Below, one piece after another: positions 17,840-26,395 of a DNA stretch of 64,000 bases. The stretch comes from Ewingella sp963519305. Its GTDB lineage: Bacteria > Pseudomonadota > Gammaproteobacteria > Enterobacterales > Enterobacteriaceae. The stretch lies in contig CAUQMS010000012.1 in NCBI GenBank assembly GCA_963519305.1, positions 1 through 64,000 of the forward strand, given 5' to 3'. The position numbers were made by a program, and so were the translations under genes. The number at the start of each line of letters is the position of its first letter. Position 1 is the first letter of the stretch. The notes below the pieces were generated by a model. It was not told where the DNA came from. It did no database searches and saw only the letters and a program-made list of their open reading frames with translations.

Positions 17840-18243
17840 TCATTAAACGAGGTCCAGGGAGGAACCCTGTTTGAAAACCTTTAGCGCCTTTGTTAAATCA
17901 ATCGGATTTTTGGCGGTGATCAGGATCAGATCACAACATTTCGGACCCTGAAGCGGTCTCCTGTGGCAAAACAAAAATTACTCACATCGACCTGCAGCGA
18001 AAATATCTCGCCTTCGGCGAAATGACTATTTTGCACCCAGCTTACGAGCGCCAAATCTTACGCATGGTTGGGACGCACGCCGCAGCGGCACCACGCAGTT
18101 TGGTGGTGCGCTACGAGCTCATCTGTTCCAACAGCTCTCAGGCCAAAGGCCGCTTTGAACGGTCCAACCTGACGCTGCAGGATCGGCTGGTTAAGGTGTT
18201 CGCTCATTATCTACCAAACCATAAGTATGTATGGAGTGATTGA
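17840..18243 (+). pseudogene. Transposase remnant (ISNCY-like C-terminal fragment)
   Basis: From 18022 the frame reads VVRYELICSNSSQAKGRFER followed by SNLTLQDRLVK (stop at 18243). This is the signature of the catalytic C-terminal part of a DDE transposase group usually annotated ISNCY, including the glutamate of the triad (GRFER). About 50 recognisable residues remain; what follows (VFAHYLPNHKYVWSD) is not family-like. The sequence from 17840 to 18020 holds no other gene I can support. It is the right-hand mobile-element scar next to the toxin-antitoxin pair. Confidence 0.65.
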
Positions 18244-18244
18244 T

Positions 18245-18893
18245 TTATTGCTTACTTTGTAAAACCCACTGATCATTATCACTATACGTGAATACGACAT
18301 TCCCACTTTTTGATGTAGGCAGCTCGACTTTTATAATCGGGACCCACATATTTCCTGTCGTATTATTATAGAAATCCTCCTGATCATACTGTGCTGTAGT
18401 TAACACTGAACTACTTCCTGACAGATAAAAAAAAGCCTCTATAGGTAATGTATCTTGCATGCCTTGAGCCCAGGTAGCTAACCGCAATTCATTTTGAGTC
18501 GTGAAGGATTCACTGGCAATTTTGGCCATGCTAAGAATAGATTGATAGAAACCGTCTGCTGTATCGTACTGACTATTGTCTGCAGTCACGAATCCACATT
18601 GATAGCTATGACTGTTCTTACCTTCTGTGTAGTGGTTATACCACTCTGTCGCAGTAAAAATTCCCTGAGTTTGGCATTCTACACTTTGCGTAGGATATGA
18701 TGGACTTGCTCCGCAGCCTTTATCTACGCGATCGTTCGTTGCGGCATCAATAGGGAATGAGCACATCACATCAATATCACTATCCTTATCCTCAGGCGTA
18801 TATTCTCGTGGGTAAAAAATGAATCCATTAACATAATTATAGGCAAGACTGCTATATTTTGAGTCTGCTCTTAAATAAGAGAAAGAAACGCCG
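18245..18893 (-). pseudogene. Halovibrin-like protein, 3' part (cut off by the IS)
   Basis: About 216 residues from the IS junction to the stop at 18245: GVSFSYLRADSKYSSLAY, NGFIFYP, CSFPIDAATNDRVDKGCG, CQTQGIFTATEWYNHY, NELRLATW, LPIEAFFYL. From memory this order of motifs matches proteins annotated halovibrin HvnA (a secreted NAD+ glycohydrolase of Vibrio, with homologues in Pseudomonas). Several cysteines suggest disulphides. Removing the IS and one copy of its target duplication joins this segment in frame to the 5' part at ...DDPG/VSFSYL. Standing alone it has no promoter or good start, so it is not expected to be expressed. Confidence 0.65.
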
Positions 18894-18922
18894 TGACCTG
18901 CCCCCAAGATTAGATACAACGC

Positions 18923-19756
18923 TCACTTAGTAATGTCGGATCCTTCACTCTCATAATTACCCTTTCTCCAGGCCGCCGCAAATTCAGACGGCGTCTGATA
19001 ATTCAGCGCGGAGTGCGGGCGGCACTCATTATAATCCTGACGCCATTCACTGATGGTTTTCCTGGCATGACTGACGTCACTGAACCAGTGTTCATTCAGG
19101 CATTCATCGCGAAAGCGTCCGTTAAAACTCTCAATAAATCCGTTCTGTGTCGGCTTGCCGGGCTGGATAAGCCGCAGCTCCACGCCATGCTCAAAGGCCC
19201 ATTGATCGAGCGTGCGGCAGGTAAATTCCGGGCCCTGATCAGTTCTTATCGTCGCCGGATAGCCGCGAAACAGCGCAATGCTGTTCAGAATACGCGTGAC
19301 CTGTACGCCTGAAATCCCAAAGGCAACAGTGACCGTCAGGCATTCCTTCGTGAAGTCGTCCACGCAGGTAAGGCACTTGATCCTGCGCCCGGTGGCCAAT
19401 GCGTCCATGACGAAATCCATCGACCAGGTCAGATTGGGCGCCGATGGACGGAGCAGCGGCAGACGTTCTGTTGCCAGCCCTTTACGACGTCTTCTGCGTT
19501 TTACGCCCAGGCCACTGAGGTGATAAAGCCGGTACACGCGCTTATGATTAACATGAAGCCCTTCACGGCGCAGCAACTGGCAAATACGACGGTAGCCAAA
19601 ACGCCTGCGCTCCAGTGCCAGCTCAGTGATGCGCCCTGATAAATGTGCATCTGCAGCCGGACGCTGAGCCTCATAGCGGCAGGTCGACAGGGATAAACCT
19701 GTGAGTCTGCAGGCACGACGTTGCGACAGACCGGTCGCATCACACATCAACACCAC
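18923..19756 (-). CDS. IS3-family transposase OrfB (catalytic part)
   Basis: Integrase-type DDE transposase domain. The triad is visible: Asp in WSMDFVMDAL, Asp in IRTDQGPEF, Glu in NGFIESFNGRFRDECL. An N-terminal HTH_21-like stretch (LERRRFGYRRICQLLRREG) precedes it. The frame is open upstream to about 19793 and is -1 relative to orfA; an A-AAG slippage-like sequence (CGAAAGTAC) at the end of orfA suggests the usual programmed -1 frameshift producing an OrfAB fusion. The listed start is the first ATG/GTG in frame and may not be used. The gene appears intact. Confidence 0.9.
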   Translation of the reverse strand: MVLMCDATGLSQRRACRLTGLSLSTCRYEAQRPAADAHLSGRITELALERRRFGYRRICQLLRREGLHVNHKRVYRLYHLSGLGVKRRRRRKGLATERLPLLRPSAPNLTWSMDFVMDALATGRRIKCLTCVDDFTKECLTVTVAFGISGVQVTRILNSIALFRGYPATIRTDQGPEFTCRTLDQWAFEHGVELRLIQPGKPTQNGFIESFNGRFRDECLNEHWFSDVSHARKTISEWRQDYNECRPHSALNYQTPSEFAAAWRKGNYESEGSDITK

Positions 19757-19779
19757 TGCTTCCCGCTTCTGGTCTGTCG

Positions 19780-20043
19780 TCAGTACTTTCGCCCCAGAGC
19801 CACCTGAAGCGCCTCCTTATCCAGCATGGCTTCGGCAAGCAGCTTCTTGAGTCTGGCGTTCTCTTCCTCAAGCGACTTCAGGCGCTTAACTTCAGGCACC
19901 TCCATACCGCCATACTTCTTACGCCAGATGTAAAACGTGGCATCGGAAATGGCATGCTTGCGGCAGAGTTCACGGGCGGGTACCCCAGCTTCGGCTTCGC
20001 GGAGAATACTGATGATCTGTTCGTCGGAAAAACGCTTCTTCAT
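19780..20043 (-). CDS. IS3-family transposase OrfA
   Basis: An 87-residue HTH_Tnp_1 protein (KKRFSDEQIISILREAEAG, then ELCRKHAISDATFYIWRKKY) with a C-terminal leucine-zipper-like helix (LKSLEEENARLKKLLAEAML). It binds the IS ends and, through a -1 frameshift near its stop, forms the N-terminus of the full transposase. It starts at an ATG about 70 bp inside the right end of the element. Confidence 0.9.
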   Translation of the reverse strand: MKKRFSDEQIISILREAEAGVPARELCRKHAISDATFYIWRKKYGGMEVPEVKRLKSLEEENARLKKLLAEAMLDKEALQVALGRKY

Positions 20044-20115
20044 GGGGATGTCCTCATGTGGCTTATGAAGACATTACTAATATCGGGGTGTACTAATCAA
20101 CGGGGAGCAGGTCAA

Positions 20116-21374
20116 CCGGGATCATCATTGTCCCAATTACCATTACCAGTCACATTCGACGGATTCAAAACAACATAATTGGATACATCATTTTCACTTT
20201 GAACATACAAAGGAAGATAAGGTTTTGTATCAATGAAGGAATGAGAATACTGTTTAGCTGTCTCACCTTGGTAGTACCAATATGCACTAATTGAGTCGTG
20301 AGTCTCTCCGTCAAAGACAACAATAGTCCCCACCTGAGATTGACAAGAGGCATGGATACTACTGCGGGAACCCATTACTTGTAATACAGTTTTTACGCCT
20401 CTCACTGTAACTTGAGTTGAGGCACTGCTTTCGTTATCCAAGGTTGCCCATACAGTAATGGTTTCCTCCGAAGTGCTGGTCAACGACGTTGTTGCCTTGC
20501 CGTTACCGTCGGTCACCGACTGCGACACCGACAGGTTCCCGCCCTCTGACGCGCTCCACTTCACCGTTATGCCGCTCAGCGCAGCGCCGCTGACGCTGTC
20601 CGAGACCACCGCCGTCAGTGTTGATGCCGTTTCCCCGTCCGCCACTATCGAGGTCGGGTCGGCATTGAGCGACGTAATGCTGGGGCTAGATGCCTCGCCG
20701 TTGAGCGTCACCTTCCAGGTGCCGTCCCCCTGCTTCACCGGTGCCTCAAAGGCCCAGCCCTCCGGGAAACCGGTGGTGCTAACAATCGAGACGCCGCCGT
20801 TGACGTATTCCAGCACCATACTGCCCGTGCCGCTCCACGCCACGGTGCCGTCGGCAGTTTCATAATCACCGTACGGGCAACTGGCGATTGTTGAGCTGCC
20901 AGATATCGTCGACACAAACCCTAACACACCGGGCAGGCCTGGCAGGCTCAGCGTGGTGACGCTGGTTTCGCTTCCCCCCACGAGCGTCGTCGATGCCACT
21001 GTGTTTGGCGTAGGCTGACTGGCATCAATCTCCAGCCTGACCATCGTCACCACTGAGGGATCAATCCCCAGGTACTGCAGGGGATATTGTGCCTGTGGAT
21101 ACAAGACAGTGAGGTCCGGCGTCCTTGAGGCGGTGATGAGGCTTTCAATATGATTAAGATAACTGAGCGAATTATCCGCGGGGTTGACCTCACTCCAGAG
21201 ATAAGTCTGCATGCCGGACTGGGCAGCGGACAGGTATAACCAATTATTTGCGGCGAGGGCTATGTTTCCCGCATCACCGTGTTTCACGTTGAGCGAGTTT
21301 AAGCCGCCATATTGCTTGGCGGTATATAAAATCAGGCTGGATGTTACCTCAGGATATGCTGTGTGTTTTAACAT
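20116..21374 (-). pseudogene. Halovibrin-like protein, 5' part with Ig-like domain (cut off by the IS)
   Basis: About 419 residues up to the IS junction; the terminal codons to the TGA at 20112 come from the IS end. The start at 21374 has an AGAAAGGA Shine-Dalgarno. There is no signal peptide: the protein begins MLKHTAYPEVTSSLILY. Residues ~1-225 form an unrecognised beta-rich domain; ~232-326 are a bacterial Ig-like (Big_1, invasin-type) domain (LNADPTSIVADGETASTLTA ... GITVKWSASEGGNLS ... DGNGKATTSLTS). The rest leads into the halovibrin-like region. The intact gene would encode about 636 residues. A leaderless protein with an Ig-like spacer and a toxin-like C-terminus suggests non-Sec export, which is inference. 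Confidence 0.65.
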
Positions 21375-22031
21375 GAAAAATCCTTTCTCTGCAGTGGGTT
21401 TTATTTTTGATTTAGGCTAAATGAAGTAAAACTCAGAATTCCAACGACATAAAATTTGCTGATTAAAGGAGTGATTGGATAAAGTTCATACTCTCCATTA
21501 TTTAATCGCTATTAGATGTGTCACCTGAGTTTTTACTGTTAAATGATAATAACAAATGCTGTTAAGTGGACTGTCTAATAAAAAGAAACCATTGGCTTTT
21601 TTTTGCTCATAAATTAACGTTTATTGATGCATTGGTTAATAATAACCAGATGGAGAGTTCTTAATATAAAAACCTCAGAGTTTTACTACTGATTATAGTA
21701 AATATTTAGTCAGCATCCAGAAGCACTCTTCCATAGATAATGATTTTTTTGAGCGTTTGACTTCGCTGGAGTTATAAAGAACTCTGTCAGCCTGCTCATT
21801 ATTATTAATATCTTTACTTGGTTTGGATATATATAGAATTCTATTTCTTGAACAACCTGTGCAGCGCGTGTCGTGGCCCATGGCACAAACCTTTAATGCC
21901 CAGCACAACATTGCGGTGACCGATGTGGAACAGTGGCTGCGCCAGAGCCAGCAGCAGGCGGTTGCGCTGGCTTAAGCCATTTTTTCCCGCGGTTTCATTA
22001 ATTGTATCTATACTCTCTCGGGGTCAGAAAA
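21375..22031. other. AT-rich intergenic region with one gene remnant
   Basis: The stretch 21400-21840 is clearly more AT-rich than its surroundings and holds the promoter side of the halovibrin-like gene; I see no convincing gene in it. A short minus-strand frame ending near 21693 (NNEQADRVLYNSSEVKRSKK) could be a protein remnant but has no recognised relative. The composition change at about 21845 marks the right border of the island. Confidence 0.5.
21844..21976 (+). pseudogene. Unidentified 3' gene remnant
   Basis: A short frame ends in AQHNIAVTDVEQWLRQSQQQ and stops at 21974-21976. Its base composition is like the core genome, unlike the AT-rich DNA just upstream, so it looks like the tail of a core gene cut off at the island border. 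I cannot name the gene. There is no usable start. Confidence 0.35.
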
Positions 22032-22077
22032 AGCCCACAACGGAACATGCGCAAAAGATGTTCGGAGGTTGTGGGCT
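22032..22077. other. Long two-part hairpin
   Basis: AGCCCACAAC (22032-22041) pairs perfectly with GTTGTGGGCT (22068-22077). Inside it GAACAT (22043-22048) pairs with ATGTTC (22058-22063) around the loop GCGCAAAAG. There is no T-run, so it is not a classical terminator. It lies 140 bp upstream of the YdiK-like start. It could be a structured leader, an sRNA segment or an old element end. Confidence 0.7.
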
Positions 22078-22216
22078 CAGGCACCTTTACCTGGCGGCTA
22101 TGCTTTGATAACAAAACCGCCAAACCGGTAACTGTTTTGCAGTGCTATGGCTTATTTATGACATCACCCGTGGCTTTCCGGTTCTGCTGGAAAAAGGTGT
22201 GCTCCGAGGAATTGAT

Positions 22217-23326
22217 ATGAAGTTTGAAGGCATTTCTAAAGGATTTTTTATACTGATCCTTTTTATTGTGACCGTGGCGTTTCTGGATGTACTGGGGCCT
22301 TATTACTCCTCCGTACTGTGGGCCGTGATACTGGCGGTGATTTTCCACCCGCTGAAAAACCGGCTTAAGCAGTACATTGGCGAAAAGAACGGGCTGGCCT
22401 CGTTTCTGACCGTGCTGGTGATCTGTCTGATTGTATTTACGCCGCTTGCGATCATCGGCTCGTCGCTGGCGATTGAAATCAACATGCTCTACACCAAGTT
22501 GCAGGGGAACGACACCCAGCTGCCTGCGATACTGGCGGACGTGATGCAGCACCTTCCGGCGTGGGCCCGGCAGTTCCTGACGGAGCACAATCTCGACAAT
22601 ACGGCTGAGATCCAACAGAAACTGTCCGGCGTGGCGCTGAAAGGCGGCCAGTATCTGGCAGGCAGCGTGTTTGTGATCGGCAAAAGCACCTTCAGCTTCA
22701 CCGTCGGTTTCGCCATCATGTTGTATCTGTTGTTTTTCCTGCTTAAAGACGGGGCGTATCTGGTCAACCTGACCATGCAATCCCTGCCGTTATCGAAGGA
22801 CATCAAACACCATCTGTTTGTGAAATTTGCCGCCGTTTCCCGTGCTACCGTTAAGGGCACCGTGGTTGTGGCAATCGTTCAGGGTTTCCTCGGAGGGTTG
22901 GCGTTTTACTTCACGGGCATTGAAGGCAGCCTGCTGTGGGGCGCGCTGATGGCGTTTCTGTCCATCATCCCGGCCGTGGGCTCTGCCATTATCTGGGTAC
23001 CGGCCGCCATCTATTTCTTCGGTGCCGGTATGTTGTGGAAAGGGATCTTCCTGGTGGCGTTCTTTGTGGTCATTATCGGGCTGGTGGATAACATTCTGCG
23101 CCCGCTGCTGGTCGGCAAAGACACCAAGATGCCGGATTACCTGATCCTGATCTCAACCCTGGGGGGGATGGAAATTTATGGTATCAACGGCTTCGTTATT
23201 GGTCCGCTGATTGCAGCCCTGTTCATCGCCTGCTGGAACATCTTCTCTGGCCGCGAAAATCAGGGAACGATGGACGAGATTGACGAAGAGTTTATCGAAG
23301 AAGGGAAGAATCACCCGGACGCTTAA
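22217..23326 (+). CDS. ydiK: AI-2E family transporter (YdiK-like)
   Basis: A 369-residue inner-membrane protein of the AI-2E/PerM family with about eight hydrophobic helices arranged as usual: an N-terminal pair, a soluble central part (LQGNDTQLPAILADVMQHLP) and a C-terminal bundle ending GINGFVIGPLIAALFIACWN. E. coli YdiK is the closest recognised relative. Substrate is unknown; the family name refers to autoinducer-2 export, while some relatives are Na+/H+ antiporters. The ATG at 22217 follows CCGAGGAATTGAT and gives the family-like start; the frame is open to 22142. A strong terminator follows, so the gene is monocistronic. Confidence 0.83.
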   Translation: MKFEGISKGFFILILFIVTVAFLDVLGPYYSSVLWAVILAVIFHPLKNRLKQYIGEKNGLASFLTVLVICLIVFTPLAIIGSSLAIEINMLYTKLQGNDTQLPAILADVMQHLPAWARQFLTEHNLDNTAEIQQKLSGVALKGGQYLAGSVFVIGKSTFSFTVGFAIMLYLLFFLLKDGAYLVNLTMQSLPLSKDIKHHLFVKFAAVSRATVKGTVVVAIVQGFLGGLAFYFTGIEGSLLWGALMAFLSIIPAVGSAIIWVPAAIYFFGAGMLWKGIFLVAFFVVIIGLVDNILRPLLVGKDTKMPDYLILISTLGGMEIYGINGFVIGPLIAALFIACWNIFSGRENQGTMDEIDEEFIEEGKNHPDA

Positions 23327-23357
23327 CGGGGTGACGTCGTTCCCAATGTCTGACACT

Positions 23358-23386
23358 AAGGCTCCCTAATCCGGAGCCTTTTGTTT
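23358..23386 (+). terminator. Intrinsic terminator after ydiK
   Basis: AAGGCTCC (23358-23365) pairs with GGAGCCTT (23373-23380) around a 7-nt loop and is followed by TTGTTT. It lies 32 bp after the ydiK stop. Confidence 0.8.
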
Positions 23387-23457
23387 GCCCGGCAGCGTAA
23401 ATACGATAACGTAAAAGAGTAGAGATGTCGGGCTGGCGAACGGAGCGGAAGACGATC

Positions 23458-24837
23458 ATGAGACGAATCAGCAGGGGATCATGGGGCGCGGCGGGCGTGC
23501 TTATTCTGAGCGCCTGCTCACCTTTGCCCCTGACTCAGGCGGTGTCGCAGTTTGCCACGGCTTTGAATCAGGCGCCGGTCGGGGCGAGTATTTCGCTGTC
23601 CTCTCTGCAACAGCTGGACCCTCAGCTGCTGCGCCCGGCCTCGCTCTATCCGCAGCTGGGCGATATGCCACTGCCGGTTCTGACCGCGCTTTATCAATAT
23701 CGCCAACACTGTTCCGGTTCACTTGATGGTGTACCTGCCGCATTTGCTCAATTCGAGCAGGCGTTATGCCAGAACACGCCGCTGCCCGCAGGCTGGTTTG
23801 CGGCGCATCCGGTTTCCCCATCAGGCGGCAGTACCGCCTGGTATTATCTGCAACGCCATCCTGAGGATGCCACCACTCTGCAATCCTTACTTCACGTGCG
23901 CGAAAGGCCGCGGGCGCTCGGCGGCATTGGCCAGCTCTCTGACGACAATCTTGATGCACTGGCCAACGGGCAGACCTGGCTGTTGCAGGATGGCAACTTA
24001 TGGCGACAGCATCAGCAACAGTGGCTGCGCTATGCGCCGCAGATCTGGCAACCGTTGGCACAAAAGGCGGGCATAACGCTGGTGACTGCGACAGGGCAGT
24101 GCGATATTTCACTGGGTACCCTGTGCGCCAATCCTGTGAACGGTTATGCCCGCTGGTGGCGCTCTTTGCTGGGAATTGCTGCGCTGCTGACCGCGCTGGC
24201 GCTGGGCTGGGGAGCCTGGCAGCGGCGGCGTCTGCAACAGCGGCAGCGCTTTATTGTACAGATGCTGACGCACGAACTGCGCACGCCCATTGCCCAGCTC
24301 GGCAATGTGGTGGAGCATTTTCGTCGTGACTTCGATGACCTGCCACCGCAGGCGCAGTCCGGTTTTGGCGCGCTGGCCGACAGCGTACAGCGGATGCGCC
24401 AAATGGCCGACGCCAGCCAGCATTACCTCAGCGGCGACGGCAGCCGTGACGTCCTCGAAATGCCCAAGACGGTCTGGCTGAGTGAGTGGCTGGAGCATAT
24501 TGCGCAACCCTATCCCGGTCTCCTGTTTTGTCTCGAGGCCGACCGGCAGGTGGCGCTGCCGCTCTACTGGACCAGTCTGTGTCTGAATAATTTGCTGGAT
24601 AACGCCTTTCGTCATGGCCGTGCGCCGGTACGTCTGCACGTCGGCTGGCGCAAAGGAAAACTGACCCTGCGCGTCAGTGACACTGGCCAGCTTGCCGCAG
24701 GCCGTTCCCCGCAGGCGGGAATGGGACTGGGGCTGACCATCGTTGAGCGCGTGATGCTGCGGCTGAATGGCAGGCTGACACAGAGCGGTCCACCGACGAC
24801 TTTTACCCTGGAGCTGCCTTGTGATAGCCAAAAATAA
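23458..24837 (+). CDS. Sensor histidine kinase, VxrA-like (DUF3404)
   Basis: A 459-residue kinase. An N-terminal hydrophobic segment and a second one at about residues 225-248 enclose a periplasmic domain of the DUF3404 type. The cytosolic part has the H-box (THELRTPIAQL; His272 is the phosphorylated residue), N-box NNLLDNAFRHG, and ATP-binding motifs VSDTG and GMGLGLTIVERV. DUF3404 kinases are typified by VxrA/WigK of Vibrio, which responds to cell-wall damage. The ATG at 23458 has GGAAGACGATC before it; the frame is open to 23425. The regulator gene overlaps its end by 17 bp and a DUF2861 gene follows, as in the vxr operon. Confidence 0.87.
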   Translation: MRRISRGSWGAAGVLILSACSPLPLTQAVSQFATALNQAPVGASISLSSLQQLDPQLLRPASLYPQLGDMPLPVLTALYQYRQHCSGSLDGVPAAFAQFEQALCQNTPLPAGWFAAHPVSPSGGSTAWYYLQRHPEDATTLQSLLHVRERPRALGGIGQLSDDNLDALANGQTWLLQDGNLWRQHQQQWLRYAPQIWQPLAQKAGITLVTATGQCDISLGTLCANPVNGYARWWRSLLGIAALLTALALGWGAWQRRRLQQRQRFIVQMLTHELRTPIAQLGNVVEHFRRDFDDLPPQAQSGFGALADSVQRMRQMADASQHYLSGDGSRDVLEMPKTVWLSEWLEHIAQPYPGLLFCLEADRQVALPLYWTSLCLNNLLDNAFRHGRAPVRLHVGWRKGKLTLRVSDTGQLAAGRSPQAGMGLGLTIVERVMLRLNGRLTQSGPPTTFTLELPCDSQK

Positions 24838-25483
24838 TATTTCACTGTTGCTGATAGAGGATGACCCGGCGCTGGGGCAGGGGTTGCAGTCATTTTTGCA
24901 GCAGGAAGGTTTTACCTGCAAGTGGTTGCGTGACGTCAGCCAGGTGGACAGCCTGTGGGTTCAGGCCGATCTGGTGATCCTCGACCGGCAACTCCCTGAC
25001 GGCGACAGCCTGCGATTTTTACCGCAGTGGCTGGCGAAAAAAGCACTGCCGGTGATCGTATTGACCGCCCGCGTTGAGGTCGATGACCGCGTCGCCGGGC
25101 TGGAAGCCGGTGCGCGGGATTACCTCACCAAACCTTTTGCGCACGTCGAACTGCTGGCGCGTATCCGGGCTCAGTTACGCACGCTTGGCGAAGGCCAGCT
25201 GGAGGCCGGTGAACTGCGGCTGTTTCCCGCCCGCCAGGCGGTGTTATGGCAGGGGAGCGAAGTGGGACTGACCGCCACCGAATTTGGCCTGCTGGCGATG
25301 CTGGTGCAGATGAGCGGACGGGTCTTTACCCGTGACGAACTGCTCAATCAGGTCTGGGGCTATCAGCATTTCCCTTCCACCCGCACGGTGGACACCCACA
25401 TTTTGCAACTGAGGCAAAAGCTGACCGGTATCGCCATCAGCAGCATACGCGGCGTGGGTTACCGGCTGGACAAACCCTCATGA
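24821..25483 (+). CDS. OmpR-family response regulator, VxrB-like
   Basis: A 220-residue regulator with a receiver domain (acid pocket EDD at 13-15, phospho-acceptor Asp55 in VILDRQLPDG, TAR, and LTKPF with the conserved Lys) and a C-terminal winged helix (TATEFGLLAMLVQMSGRVFT ... TVDTHILQLRQKL ... IRGVGYRL). It starts at a GTG inside the 3' end of the kinase gene, after GGAGCTGCC, so the pair is translationally coupled. By analogy with VxrB it should control envelope-related genes. CTGACA direct repeats upstream of the neighbouring GH5 gene are a plausible target. Confidence 0.9.
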   Translation: MIAKNNISLLLIEDDPALGQGLQSFLQQEGFTCKWLRDVSQVDSLWVQADLVILDRQLPDGDSLRFLPQWLAKKALPVIVLTARVEVDDRVAGLEAGARDYLTKPFAHVELLARIRAQLRTLGEGQLEAGELRLFPARQAVLWQGSEVGLTATEFGLLAMLVQMSGRVFTRDELLNQVWGYQHFPSTRTVDTHILQLRQKLTGIAISSIRGVGYRLDKPS

Positions 25484-26307
25484 TGCGCTATTTTACCGGA
25501 TCGCTCTTACTGCTGATCAGCGTGTCAGGCCGGGCAGTCATACTGCCTTCCACACCGCTCGAACCGGTCTACAACGCCCTGTTCAGCCAGCAAAACAGTC
25601 TGGCGTGGCAGCAGCTGATCAACCTGTGGCCGCAGATGACCAGCGCCACCCAGCGCGGCGCATGGCAGCAGGCGCTGGAGGCGGTGATCTCCGGCCAGTG
25701 CGGCAATGATTTGCCGGTGCCTGTCCCCGGCTGGCTGGATCACCCAACGCTGGTGTTAGTCCAGCGTGATATTCCTCTCAACCGTATCTACCGCGTGCAG
25801 TTGAGTGGTAACAGCCCGCGTCATGATGTGCAGGTCTCGCTGACTCTGCCTGATGGTAAAGAGATCATGAATGGCGCTGAAACCGAATATGGCACCGACG
25901 GGCAGTTTCGGCTGGAAAGTCAGGATATTGGCGAAGCGCTGCCAGCCGGGGTTTACCATCTGACAGTGCGTTCAGGCAATGACGTCTGGCAGCAGCCGCT
26001 GGCGTTACAGGGCAGCGGCGGGCTGAACTGGATCCGGCGTCAGGGGCAGCAAATTCACCTGCAACCGCCGGTGACGGCGCCTGCCTGTCCGGCCCCTTGG
26101 CTGGAACAGACACTGCTAAAACGCAGCGACTATACGCAGGTATGGTGGCAGAAAAATGATCATCTGCACCTTCAGCCCTGGCCGCCGCGCAATAACGCCG
26201 CTGAGTTGTGGGCCAATGTCTCGGTGGTCCGGGTTGAAGCCCGGGGCGGCCTGACCCTGCGTATCGAACACCGGCTGGCGGGGCCGCTGCTCACCCTGCA
26301 AAACTGA
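25480..26307 (+). CDS. DUF2861 family protein (VxrC-like)
   Basis: A 275-residue exported protein with a short signal peptide (MMRYFTGSLLLLISVSGRAV). Members of DUF2861 are encoded directly after VxrAB-type systems (VxrC in Vibrio); their function is not known, and they may modulate sensing in the periplasm. The first part is helical (NALFSQQNSLAWQQLINLWP), followed by beta-rich segments (TLVLVQRDIPLNRIYRVQLS ... PAGVYHLTVRSG). The ATG overlaps the regulator stop by 4 bp. Two in-frame ATGs are adjacent; either may serve. The kinase, regulator and this gene form one operon. Confidence 0.8.
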   Translation: MMRYFTGSLLLLISVSGRAVILPSTPLEPVYNALFSQQNSLAWQQLINLWPQMTSATQRGAWQQALEAVISGQCGNDLPVPVPGWLDHPTLVLVQRDIPLNRIYRVQLSGNSPRHDVQVSLTLPDGKEIMNGAETEYGTDGQFRLESQDIGEALPAGVYHLTVRSGNDVWQQPLALQGSGGLNWIRRQGQQIHLQPPVTAPACPAPWLEQTLLKRSDYTQVWWQKNDHLHLQPWPPRNNAAELWANVSVVRVEARGGLTLRIEHRLAGPLLTLQN

Positions 26308-26320
26308 CTTCGCGCGCATC

Positions 26321-26361
26321 CTGACATTGCTCTGACAAACTCCCGGCGACAGGCGGCAATA
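26321..26361 (+). promoter_or_regulatory. CTGACA direct repeats and promoter upstream of the GH5 gene
   Basis: CTGACA occurs at 26321-26326 and 26332-26337, an 11-bp period typical of tandem OmpR-family boxes. A related CTGACT is at 26304-26309. The second repeat can act as a -35 box for AATAAT at 26356-26361 (18-bp spacer). It lies 35 bp upstream of the GH5 start. Confidence 0.5.
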
Positions 26362-26395
26362 ATGACGCCCTCAACTCACTGATAAGAGCGACGTT

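Larger units (their letters stand above)
18894..20115 (-). mobile_element. Complete IS3-family insertion sequence
   Basis: About 1222 bp, with ends that match as inverted repeats: TGACCTGCCCCCAAGATTAG at the left and, read from the other strand, TGACCTGCTCCCCGTTGATT at the right, with a further match (TTAGTAATGTC, 18927-18937 and its complement 20070-20080) inside. The 3-bp sequence CCG is duplicated at 18891-18893 and 20116-20118. It carries orfA and orfB in two frames. The general sequence suggests the IS407/IS1400 group. It interrupts the halovibrin-like gene. Confidence 0.9.

Noticed and set aside
21693..21911. Minus-strand frame of 72 codons in the AT-rich region.
   Set aside because: It has no ribosome site or recognised domain, its N-terminal part lies over the remnant of another gene, and composition alone does not support coding.
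22032..22077. Possibility that the hairpin upstream of ydiK is a tRNA, RprA or a terminator.
   Set aside because: There is no cloverleaf or CCA-like end, the sequence differs from RprA as I remember it, and no T-run follows.
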